Under the pieces are notes generated by a model, which was not told the origin of the DNA, made no database searches, and saw only the letters and a program-made list of their open reading frames with translations. A DNA stretch of 64,000 nt from Myxococcales bacterium (GTDB lineage Bacteria; Myxococcota_A; Polyangia; Haliangiales; Haliangiaceae), in NCBI GenBank assembly GCA_016716835.1, contig JADJUW010000001.1, positions 2,376,001 to 2,440,000 on the forward strand, given 5' to 3'. Every line of letters begins with the position of its first letter. Position 1 is the stretch's first letter. Position numbers and translations under genes: made by a program. Shown here piece by piece: positions 49,490 to 57,652 of the stretch.

Positions 49490-50842
49490 ATGAGAAGCAA
49501 TCAACTGGTGATAACGACGCTGGCGCTCTTGGCGATCAGCCTGGGTGGCTGCGACAAAAAAGTCGAAAAGAAGCAAGACGCGCCCAAAACTGCCAGCGAC
49601 AAGAAGCCGGGCCGCGAGCGCCCTAATGTACCGCCGCCGTTCGATGTCGCCAACCCACCCGCCGATGCCGAGCGCCTGCCGTCGGGCCTCATCTTCAAGC
49701 AAATGGTTGCCGGCACTGGCGAATCGCCAGGCGCCAACGACACGGCCCTGGTGAATTACAATGCGTGGCGCCCCGACGGCACGACCATGAACTCGACTAA
49801 AATGGCCGGGCGACCGGTGCCGATGAGCCTGTTTCGCGTCGCGCCAGGTTTTCGCGAAGCGTTGCAAAAAATGAAGAAAGGCGGCAAGGCAATGTTTTGG
49901 TTGCCGCCGGAAATTGGCTTTAAGCAACGACCACAGGCGCGCGCGGGCAGCGCCGGTCCAGAAACCATCGCCTATGAGGTCGAGCTCGTCGAAATTCAAC
50001 CCGCGCCGCCAACGCCCGCGGATGTCGCGGCGCCCCCAGCCACCGCCAAAAAGCTCAGCGGCGGCGTCGCTGTCCTGAGCATCGCCGAGGGCACGGGTCA
50101 GGCCGCGCGCAATTTCGACACCGTCTCGTTTCACGTCACGGGTTGGGACGCCACCGGCAAAATGCTCGAATCATCGCGCGCCAGCCGCCCCGCTAATGGC
50201 CTGCTATTTCGCGAATCCGCGGGCTTTGAGGCCGTGCTGACGGGCGCCAAGAAAGGCGACAAGCTGCGCGCCTGGATCCCGGTCGCCATGGTGCGAAAAA
50301 ATCCCGACGCGCCCACCGAGGGCTTGCTGTGTTACGAATTTGAAGTCCTCGAGATTAAGCCCGGCAAGCAACCACCAACAGCGCCGGCCGCCGTCGCCGC
50401 GCCGCCTAAAGACGCGCAGAAGACCGCTAAAGGGGTGTTTTATAAGGTTCTCAAGAAAGGCACCGGCACGGCCAAGCCGGTCGCCGCCGACACCGTCGAG
50501 GTCCACTACACCGGCTGGACCACAGACGGCCGGATGTTTGACAGCTCGGTCGTGCGCGGCGAGCCGACGCAATTCCCGCTGGGCGGCGTGATTCCCGGGT
50601 GGACCGATGGCCTGCAGGTAATGACGGTCGGCGAAAAGACGCTGTTTTGGATTCCAGAAGAGCTCGCCTACAAAGGCAAGCCCGGCCGACCTCAAGGCAT
50701 GCTGGTGTTCGAAGTTGAACTGCTAACGATTAATCCCGAGCCCAAGGCGTCGCCAACCCGGCCAACGATGAAGGTGGGACCGGCCGGCCAAGGCCCAGCC
50801 GGCGCAAAACTGCCGGTCATGACAAAGCCTGCCAAACCGTAA
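49490..50842 (+). CDS. Triple FKBP-domain lipoprotein (peptidyl-prolyl isomerase)
   Basis: A 450-residue lipoprotein (lipobox LGGC near residue 21, then a Lys-rich linker). It has three FKBP-type domains at about residues 55-165, 190-300 and 310-420. The third is canonical: VEVHYTGWTTDGRMFDSS, FPLGGVIPGWTDGLQVMTVGEKTLFWIP, LVFEVELL. The first two keep the fold pattern (LVNYNAWRPDGTTMNST; VSFHVTGWDATGKMLESS) but have lost several active-site residues. Likely an outer-membrane or periplasmic folding factor or chaperone. The kinase gene follows after 8 bp. Start chosen at ATG 49490 because it begins the signal peptide. Confidence 0.88.
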   Translation: MRSNQLVITTLALLAISLGGCDKKVEKKQDAPKTASDKKPGRERPNVPPPFDVANPPADAERLPSGLIFKQMVAGTGESPGANDTALVNYNAWRPDGTTMNSTKMAGRPVPMSLFRVAPGFREALQKMKKGGKAMFWLPPEIGFKQRPQARAGSAGPETIAYEVELVEIQPAPPTPADVAAPPATAKKLSGGVAVLSIAEGTGQAARNFDTVSFHVTGWDATGKMLESSRASRPANGLLFRESAGFEAVLTGAKKGDKLRAWIPVAMVRKNPDAPTEGLLCYEFEVLEIKPGKQPPTAPAAVAAPPKDAQKTAKGVFYKVLKKGTGTAKPVAADTVEVHYTGWTTDGRMFDSSVVRGEPTQFPLGGVIPGWTDGLQVMTVGEKTLFWIPEELAYKGKPGRPQGMLVFEVELLTINPEPKASPTRPTMKVGPAGQGPAGAKLPVMTKPAKP

Positions 50843-50850
50843 CCGCCCGC

Positions 50851-51907
50851 GTGACCGTTCCCCAAACTGTTGCCGCCGCCTGGGGTTGGGCCGATTGCGA
50901 GCTTTCGCCGCTTGCAGGCGGCCTCATCAATCAGACCTTTCGCGTGGCGCGTGCCGGGACGCCGATCGCGGTGCTGCAGCAAATGCACCCGGTGTTTCGC
51001 GGCGAGGTTAACCTCGACATTGACGCGGTAGGACGCCATCTCAAGGCATTTGGTCACGATGTCCGAATTCCGGACGTTCTGCCTACGCGGGCGGGCGCGC
51101 TGTGGCTTGATCACGAAGCGCGCCCGTGGCGTGCGCTGAGTTGGTTGCCGGGCGACACCCTGCACGCGGTGCCGCACCCCAGCGTGGCGCGATCGGCGGG
51201 CGCGTTGGTCGGCCGCTTCCATCGCGCGCTTGACGGCTTTGAGCATGCCTACGCCTTTCGCCGCGCGGGCGTGCACGATACGCCGCTGCACCTGGCAAAT
51301 CTTCGCGCGCAGATGGCGGCCCATGCCGGCGCGACGTTTGAAAACGCCGCTGCAATTCACGCCCTCGCCCAGGAGATTCTAGCCGCCGCGGCCCTGCTGC
51401 CGCCGATCGAGGACCTGGCGCCGCGGCACTGCCATGGCGATCTAAAGATTTCAAACCTGCTTTTTTCCGAGCCTGGCAGCGTCGCCGCCGGCGAGGCGAA
51501 CGGCCTCAAAGCCACCGCCTTGGTCGATCTCGACACAATTGGCAAAATGCCGCTCGCACACGAGCTCGGCGACGCCCTGCGTTCATGGTGCAACCCGGCC
51601 GGCGAAGACCAAGACGAGGTGATTTTTCGCACGGATATCTTTGCCGCGGCAATGGAGGGCTATCAGGCCGAGACCGGTCCGCTCGCCGATGCCGCCAAGC
51701 GCTCCATCCCGGCGGGCCTGCTGACGATTTGCACCGAACTGGCGGCGCGGTTTTGCGCCGACGCGCTCGCAGATAGCTACTGCTGGCTGGGACCAGGCGC
51801 GGTTCGCCTCGCGTCAGGCCCACAATTTGCTGCGCGCAAGACGCCAGCTGGAGCTCGCCACGGCGGTGAAACGCGAGTTTTCAGCCTTGCTCGATGCGAT
51901 GGCGTAA
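50851..51907 (+). pseudogene. Aminoglycoside-phosphotransferase-like small-molecule kinase, frameshifted near its 3' end
   Basis: The first 310 codons encode an APH-fold kinase (ELSPLAGGLINQTFRV, HCHGDLKISNLLF as Brenner motif, ALVDLDTIGKMPLAHELGDALRSW), like N-acetylhexosamine kinases. At 51781-51784 the frame breaks. From 51785 the next frame reads GWDQARFASRQAHNLLRARRQ and ends at a TAA (51905-51907), exactly the C-terminus expected of the family (HNLLRAR). One extra base in TGCTGGCTGGG explains it. In the unshifted frame translation runs on into the protease gene, giving a false 1370-residue fusion. It may be a real recent mutation or a sequence error. Confidence 0.75.
51060..51075. repeat. 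Iterated gapped palindrome, copy 5
   Basis: TGTCCG-N5-CGGAC inside the kinase-like gene, where it encodes VRIPD. Confidence 0.65.
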
Positions 51908-51921
51908 CGCACACTAGGCGG

Positions 51922-54900
51922 ATGATTTGCCTAGGGTTTGCCCAACGTGCCCTGCGCGTGCTTGTGGTAGGGGCAGCGCTCTCGGTGCTCACTACCGCCG
52001 CGGTCGCTGCGCCCGCAGGCCCGCCTCACGGTGGCGCGGGTCGCGACAAAGCTTCCGCGATGACGGCGCGCTTGCTGCAAAGCCGCCTTACGTTGCTAGC
52101 CGCGGACGCAACTGGTGGTACCCCGCTGCGCGACGAAGTTGAACTTGCCGGCACGCGCGTCGGTCAGACCCCCGTCGCGCACGCCGCGTGGCAAGCGCTG
52201 CAGGGAGCCATGCCGGGACGTTGGAGCGCGATCTGGGACAAAGCAACCGGCGTGCCCTCGCGCCTGTGGGGGCCGGGTCGGCTTATCGCGGGCAGCTCAC
52301 ACGACGGCGCCATCGCGGCCGCCGCGGCGCGGGAATTCCTTCGAGATCACCTCCAGGTCCTCGCGCCGGGCGCGACGATCGGCGATTTTGTGTTGGTCGC
52401 AAATCAGCTCGACGGCGGCATCCGCACCATTGGCTTTGCGCAATACGCGCATGGCGTGCCGGTACTCGGCGGCCAGGTCGGGATGCGCTTTCTCGCCGAT
52501 CGCTTGTATATGGTCAGCTCTGAGGCCTTACCCGGGGTTGCCTCGGCCATCGAAGGCGCCATCGCCGCCCAAGCCCGCCGCGGTCAGCCTCCACGCGATC
52601 TTCGCAGCAAGGCGGGCGCCGCGCTTACCGCCGTGCTCGCACATGCCGCCACGTTGCGCAGCGTCGAGCCGCTCGCGATCCTGCCGCTCATCTCGCGCGC
52701 CGGCGTGCAGGCCTATCGCTTGGTGCAGCCGACGACGTTCGAATCAGCCACGCTCGGGCCCTTTGTCGTTTACAGCGACGCTGCCACCGGTGAGCCCCTT
52801 GCGGCCCAGCGCCGCAGCATCGCCGCTCAGGCCACCCTAGTTTACGACGCGGTCACGCGCTATCCAGGCTCGCCGCGCTACAACGCGCCGATCGCTCGCG
52901 GGCGCATCAACGTCAACGGCAGCAACCTGACCACCTCGGCGGCGGGTGTGTTTTCATGGAGCGGGCTAGCCTCCGCCGTGGTCACGACGAGCCTTACGAG
53001 CGACGACGTCAAAATCGAGAACGTCGCCGGCGACGTCGCCAGCGTCCAGCTAACGGCCAACGACGGCGGCACGGTGCGCTGGAGCGCCGCCGACAACGAG
53101 CAAGTCGATGCCCAGATTCAGGCCTTCGTGCATGCCTTTGAGGTCAAGCAATATGCGCGGCTCATCTTTCCGGGTGCCGGCTTTATCGAGCAACAGCTCA
53201 TCGCCACCGTGAACATCGACAGCTCGTGCAACGCCTTTTCCGACGGCACAAACATCAATTTTTATCTCGCGAGTGATACGTGCGAGAACACAGCGCGCTT
53301 GGCCGACGTCGTCTATCACGAATACGGCCACGTCATGCATCGCCAGGCGCTGATCGCCGGCGTTGGTTCGTTCGATGGGGCGCTCAGCGAGGGCATCTCG
53401 GACGTCGTCGCCGCCGATATCACAGGCGACTCCGGCATGGGCCGCGGCTTTTTCCTGAGCGACGCGCCGCTGCGCGAGCTAAACCCAGACACCGAGCGGA
53501 CGTGGCCCGAAGATATTGGTGAGGTCCACTACACCGGCACCATCTTTGGCGGCGCGATGTGGGACCTGCGCGGCGCGCTCCACGAAAAATATGGCGAGAC
53601 GCAAGGCGGCATTATGTTCCGCGCCCTGCTCGCCGCCGCCATCCAGCGCTCCTCCAACATTCCTACGTCATTTATGGAGGTGCTCGCCGCCGACGACGAC
53701 AACGGCGATCTCGCCGACGGCACGCCCAATGAATGCGAGATCCGCGAGGCCTTTGGCAGACATGGCCTGCGCTTTGTCTCCGCCAATTTTGCCGCGCCCG
53801 GCGCGATCGTCGCCACCACCGAGGAAAACTCGCTCCCGCTCGCCTTCAACATCGAAGGCCTCAGCGAGCTCTGCGCGTCAGATCAGATTTCGCAGGTCGA
53901 ACTGCGCTGGAAGCCACTCACGGCAGGCGGGCCCGAAGCCGGTGAGGTCATGGCCGCGCTCATCGACAACCAATGGCATGCCGCCTTGCCGATGCCGGAC
54001 GACGGCAACGCGCTGTCCTATCAGTTTCGCGTCGCCTTCGGCAATGGCACCACCACCACGTTGCCCGACAACCCTGCCAGCCCCTATTACCAAATGTACC
54101 AAGGCGAGCTGGTAAAGCTGTATTGCACCGATTTTGAAACCAATCCGCTGCTTGCCGGGTGGCACCTCGCCGAAACCAACATCGCCAGCACCTGGCAGTG
54201 GGGCGAGCCTACGGGGGGCGAGCGCGCCAGCGGAGACCCTACCGCCGCCCACTCGGGCCAATACGTGCTCGGCACCTCGCTCGCCGGCAGTGGCCTCTAT
54301 CCCGCCAGCGCCGACATGACCATCACCAGCCCGCCGATCGAGGTCGCGCCGTATTCCGACGTGCGCATCCAGTATCGCCGCTGGCTCAACGTCGAGGACA
54401 GCTACTATGACAAGGCCCGCATCTCGGTCAACGGCGTGCAATTGTGGGAGAACGCCAACTCCAACAACGGCGACAACAGCGCGGTCCACCACCAAGATCG
54501 AGAGTGGCTTTTTCACGACTTGCGCATTTCCGGGTTTATCGCCGACCCCGTGCTCGAGGTGGCCTTTTCGCTCAAGACCGACGAAGGCCTGCACCTGGGC
54601 GGTTGGAACATCGATGATTTCTGCGTCGTCGCGGATGCGTGGTCGACGTGCGGCGATGGCACCATCAACGGAGCCGAGCAATGCGATCAAGGCGATGCCA
54701 ATGCCGACGTCGCCGACGCGTGCCGCACCAATTGCCGCCGCGCCGTCTGTGGCGATGACATCGTCGATGGCACCGAGCAATGCGACGATGGCGCGCGCAT
54801 CGCGGGCGACGGTTGCAGCAACAACTGCGAAATCGAATACAACAAGACCTCAGGCTGCAGCGCCGGTGGCGATGCGGCACCGCTCGCGATGATCGTAATG

Positions 54901-54963
54901 GTAGTCGGCTACGCGGCGCGACGGCGTCGCCCCGCCGTGGGCGCATATCCTACCGCGACGTAG
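51922..54963 (+). CDS. Large secreted metalloprotease (fungalysin/thermolysin-like) with DUF4215 and MYXO-CTERM tail
   Basis: A 1013-residue exported protease, starting at the ATG at 51922 with a signal peptide (RALRVLVVGAALSVLTTAA). An FTP-type propeptide region follows (GFAQYAHGVPVLGGQVGMRFLADR), then a zinc peptidase with HEYGHVMH (His466, Glu467, His470) and a downstream Glu in GALSEGISDVVAADITGDS, as in M36/M4 enzymes. A beta-rich region then looks like a C-terminal binding domain (GEPTGGERASGDPTAAHSGQ). Cys-rich DUF4215 repeats (CGDGTINGAEQCDQGDAN, GDGCSNNCEIEYN) precede a MYXO-CTERM-like end (SGCSAGG, hydrophobic stretch, ARRRR). It degrades external proteins, as expected of a predatory or scavenging bacterium (inference). 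In-frame continuity with the upstream kinase is an artefact of the frameshift there. Confidence 0.85.
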   Translation: MICLGFAQRALRVLVVGAALSVLTTAAVAAPAGPPHGGAGRDKASAMTARLLQSRLTLLAADATGGTPLRDEVELAGTRVGQTPVAHAAWQALQGAMPGRWSAIWDKATGVPSRLWGPGRLIAGSSHDGAIAAAAAREFLRDHLQVLAPGATIGDFVLVANQLDGGIRTIGFAQYAHGVPVLGGQVGMRFLADRLYMVSSEALPGVASAIEGAIAAQARRGQPPRDLRSKAGAALTAVLAHAATLRSVEPLAILPLISRAGVQAYRLVQPTTFESATLGPFVVYSDAATGEPLAAQRRSIAAQATLVYDAVTRYPGSPRYNAPIARGRINVNGSNLTTSAAGVFSWSGLASAVVTTSLTSDDVKIENVAGDVASVQLTANDGGTVRWSAADNEQVDAQIQAFVHAFEVKQYARLIFPGAGFIEQQLIATVNIDSSCNAFSDGTNINFYLASDTCENTARLADVVYHEYGHVMHRQALIAGVGSFDGALSEGISDVVAADITGDSGMGRGFFLSDAPLRELNPDTERTWPEDIGEVHYTGTIFGGAMWDLRGALHEKYGETQGGIMFRALLAAAIQRSSNIPTSFMEVLAADDDNGDLADGTPNECEIREAFGRHGLRFVSANFAAPGAIVATTEENSLPLAFNIEGLSELCASDQISQVELRWKPLTAGGPEAGEVMAALIDNQWHAALPMPDDGNALSYQFRVAFGNGTTTTLPDNPASPYYQMYQGELVKLYCTDFETNPLLAGWHLAETNIASTWQWGEPTGGERASGDPTAAHSGQYVLGTSLAGSGLYPASADMTITSPPIEVAPYSDVRIQYRRWLNVEDSYYDKARISVNGVQLWENANSNNGDNSAVHHQDREWLFHDLRISGFIADPVLEVAFSLKTDEGLHLGGWNIDDFCVVADAWSTCGDGTINGAEQCDQGDANADVADACRTNCRRAVCGDDIVDGTEQCDDGARIAGDGCSNNCEIEYNKTSGCSAGGDAAPLAMIVMVVGYAARRRRPAVGAYPTAT

Positions 54964-55039
54964 GCCACCGCACGTCGCGGGGCCGACAATCGCCGGCGGC
55001 TACGTTGACACCTTGGCTCAGGTCACGAAAGAATGACGC

Positions 55040-56245
55040 GTGGCCGAACTTACTCGCGAAGCAATCATCGCCGCCCGTTACCCGCGCGAATATGCGTTGC
55101 GATCCGCGCTCACTCAAACCGCCGAGGTAAGCGCGGCGATCGAAAAAACCAAGGTCCTCCGCAGCAAGAATGCCATCCGCGCCAAGATGCTGTCGCGCGC
55201 GGTGCGCGTATCGCCGGCGACGGTGCCATCGGTGGCGGCGTCGCTGACCCGCCTGGCGTCGATCTATGGCGACCGGGCGGTCGAGGCCTACATCTTCGCT
55301 GATGCCGACATCAATGCCTTCGTCTCTGAGGGCCGCGCCCACACCGTCATCGGCTTCAGCAGCGCGGCGATCGAAAAGCTCAGCCCTTACGAACTCGAAT
55401 TCGTCCTCGGCCACGAGCTTGGCCACGCCTTGCTCGACCACAATGAAATCTATTGCGACGCCGTGATTTCGCTGGCTGGTGATCGCCACGAGGATCTCGT
55501 CCGCGCCTGGCAGCGCGCCGCCGAGCTCTCCGCCGATCGCGCCGGCCTGCTGTGCACGCCCTCGCTAGAGGTAGGCCTGAGCGCCCTCATCAAGACCGTG
55601 AGCGGCCTCAACGTCGGGCTAAACACGGCCAACATCCGCGAGATTCTCGCGCAATGGGATACGTTTGCCGAAGAGATCTTGAACGAGGGCACGCGCGATA
55701 CCACGCTGTCGCATCCATTCCCCTTGTTGCGCCTGCGCGCGCTGGCGCTTTATTCCCAGCACGGTAACACCCCTGCGACCAACCGCGAGGCCGATCGCAT
55801 GATGGCCTATATGGAGCCGGGCGACGAATTCGTCACCAGCGGCAAGCCGGCGCGGCCTTCGCAGGCGATCGAGGTGCAGGCCGTCGACCCGTACCTGACG
55901 CAGTTTGTTTTTTGGGGCGCGCTGTATGCCTTGGGGCCCGACGGGCACGAGCACCAGGAGGTGCGCCAACACCTCACCGAATTGCATCCTCCCGGCCTCG
56001 ATACCCAGCACGTGCTGAGCAACGCGCGGGCCTTTGCGACCAGCGCCATCGCCAAGCTGCAAGAGGCGCGCGCGGCGCGACGCGAAAAGATCTCCGCGCA
56101 GGATACGTTTGAGATCATCAGCTCGGTGATTCAGATCGCCAAGAACCAACATAGCGATGCGGCGTATCAAAAACGCATCGCCGAAATCGGCACCGTCTTC
56201 GGCATCTCGGCCGATGCGATCAGCAAAATGCACAAAAAAGGATAA
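55040..56245 (+). CDS. M48-type zinc metallopeptidase with extra C-terminal helical domain
   Basis: A 401-residue protein with no signal peptide and no clear membrane helix. HELGHALLDHNEI (His125, Glu126, His129) and the downstream ELSADRAGLL (third ligand Glu) match M48-family peptidases. Residues about 75-115 (DRAVEAYIFADADINAFVSEG) match the region before HExxH. The C-terminal 130 residues are helical (a TerB-like acidic/alpha pattern is possible). The start is a GTG at 55040. Its stop is 3 bp from the next gene, so the pair is an operon. Function inferred: cytoplasmic processing or quality-control peptidase. Confidence 0.78.
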   Translation: MAELTREAIIAARYPREYALRSALTQTAEVSAAIEKTKVLRSKNAIRAKMLSRAVRVSPATVPSVAASLTRLASIYGDRAVEAYIFADADINAFVSEGRAHTVIGFSSAAIEKLSPYELEFVLGHELGHALLDHNEIYCDAVISLAGDRHEDLVRAWQRAAELSADRAGLLCTPSLEVGLSALIKTVSGLNVGLNTANIREILAQWDTFAEEILNEGTRDTTLSHPFPLLRLRALALYSQHGNTPATNREADRMMAYMEPGDEFVTSGKPARPSQAIEVQAVDPYLTQFVFWGALYALGPDGHEHQEVRQHLTELHPPGLDTQHVLSNARAFATSAIAKLQEARAARREKISAQDTFEIISSVIQIAKNQHSDAAYQKRIAEIGTVFGISADAISKMHKKG

Positions 56246-56248
56246 ACC

Positions 56249-56701
56249 ATGGATCTCAACGCAGAAATTGCCGCTCTCAACAAGGTGCTAAACGTCGCGA
56301 CCCTCGCCGGCATCAACCTCGAGCTGGTATCACAGGGCGGGCCCGCGTTGCGTGGGGTTTGGAACGTCGCGGACGGCCGCACGCAGCAAGTGCGCATCGT
56401 CGTCAGCGGCAGCACCCCGTCGGGCCCGCTCATTACGATTTGGTCGCCGGCCCTCGAAAAGAAAAAAGGCGTCTTTGGCGGGCTGTCGGCCAAGCTCATG
56501 CAGCATCTCCTAATGGAAAACCACAAGCGCTCATTTGCGCGCTTCGCGGTGATCGAGCGCAAGGATGACTATCTGGTCGTCGCCAATATCGACCACTTCG
56601 TCGACACGCTCGATCCCGACGAACTACGCGCAAGCTGTGGCCTGGTGGCGTCGGCCGCCGATGACATCGAGAAGCAATTCAGCTCCGGCGACGATATGTA
56701 A
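56249..56701 (+). CDS. Small YbjN/CesT-like protein, 150 aa
   Basis: It has an alternating beta-alpha pattern (LRGVWNVADGRTQQVRIVVSG, LITIWSPALEKKKG, SFARFAVIERKDDYLVVANID) like YbjN and type III-secretion-chaperone folds, but the family call is by shape only. It has no signal or membrane segment. It begins 3 bp after the M48 peptidase gene, so it is probably its partner or regulator. An acidic C-terminus (AADDIEKQFSSGDDM) closes it. Confidence 0.65.
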   Translation: MDLNAEIAALNKVLNVATLAGINLELVSQGGPALRGVWNVADGRTQQVRIVVSGSTPSGPLITIWSPALEKKKGVFGGLSAKLMQHLLMENHKRSFARFAVIERKDDYLVVANIDHFVDTLDPDELRASCGLVASAADDIEKQFSSGDDM

Positions 56702-56722
56702 GCGTCGCGACGCGCCGTAGCT

Positions 56723-57592
56723 TTACGCGAGCAAGGCGCGAAGCTTGTGCAACTCGGGCTTGGGCGTGGTGCCGTTGGGATACTTAAGCTTAAGGCCGCG
56801 CAGCGTCTGCACCACGATCTCCGCGACGGTCTTGCGCATGTAACTCTTGGAATCGGCCGGAATGGCGTACCACGGCGCATACGCCGTCGAGGTCGCGCGC
56901 AGGGCGTCTTCATAAGCGTGCATGTAATCGCCCCACTTCTTGCGCATTTCGACATCGACCGGCGAGAACTTCCAATTGGCCTTCTTATCGTCGATGCGTT
57001 CGACGAGGCGCTTAGCCTGCTCTGCCTTGGAAACATTTAGGAAAAACTTAAGGATCACCGTGCCATTGCGCGCCCAATGGCGCTCGAAGTCACAGATCGA
57101 CTGATAGCGCTCCTTCCACAGCGCGTTTCCCGCCGCCGCCGCGCGCGGCAGACGTTGCGCGGCGAGGTACTGCGGCATCACCTTGACGGCTAGCACTTCT
57201 TCATAGTGACTGCGATTAAAGACGCCGATGTGCCCCTTGGGCGGCATTGCCTGCGCGATGCGCCACATGTAGTCGTGATCGAGTTCGGTCGTCGATGGCG
57301 CCTTGAACGAGGTAACCTCGCAGCCCGCGGGATTGACGCCCGAGAGCACCGCGCGGATGGTGCCGTCCTTGCCGGCGGCATCCATGGCTTGAAACACCAG
57401 CAGCAAGCCGTAGCGATTGTCCGCCGCCAGCACGGTTTGCAGCTCCGACAGCTCGGCGACGAGCGCCGCAAGGTCGGTGCGGTTTTGCGCCTTGTCGCTG
57501 TTGCCATCCGGAGCGGTCGGTTGGCGGCGCAGCCGAAACGACTTGGGATGGACGCGATACTCGCTGCGTCCGAACTCATATAAATCGCTCAT
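56723..57592 (-). CDS. Polyphosphate kinase 2 family protein
   Basis: A 289-residue PPK2-domain enzyme. Walker A is FQAMDAAGKDGTIR (about residues 67-80), then FKAPSTTELDHDYMWRI, Walker B-like IGVFNRSHYEEVL and a lid with WKFSPVDVEMRKKW. It uses polyphosphate to phosphorylate nucleoside mono- or diphosphates. From length and motifs it is a single-domain member of the nucleotide-kinase type; substrate class is not settled. It is a stand-alone gene, divergent from the YdeP/FdhF-like gene with 60 bp between, and convergent with the M48 pair. Confidence 0.93.
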   Translation of the reverse strand: MSDLYEFGRSEYRVHPKSFRLRRQPTAPDGNSDKAQNRTDLAALVAELSELQTVLAADNRYGLLLVFQAMDAAGKDGTIRAVLSGVNPAGCEVTSFKAPSTTELDHDYMWRIAQAMPPKGHIGVFNRSHYEEVLAVKVMPQYLAAQRLPRAAAAGNALWKERYQSICDFERHWARNGTVILKFFLNVSKAEQAKRLVERIDDKKANWKFSPVDVEMRKKWGDYMHAYEDALRATSTAYAPWYAIPADSKSYMRKTVAEIVVQTLRGLKLKYPNGTTPKPELHKLRALLA

Positions 57593-57652
57593 GCCGCGAC
57601 GCTACCACACCCGCGCTTTACCGCGCCGCGTGCGCGCGCTAGGCTGCCGCCA

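Noticed and set aside
50851..54963. A real kinase-protease fusion protein
   Set aside because: The protease has its own signal peptide, and a one-base shift restores a normal kinase C-terminus and stop before it.
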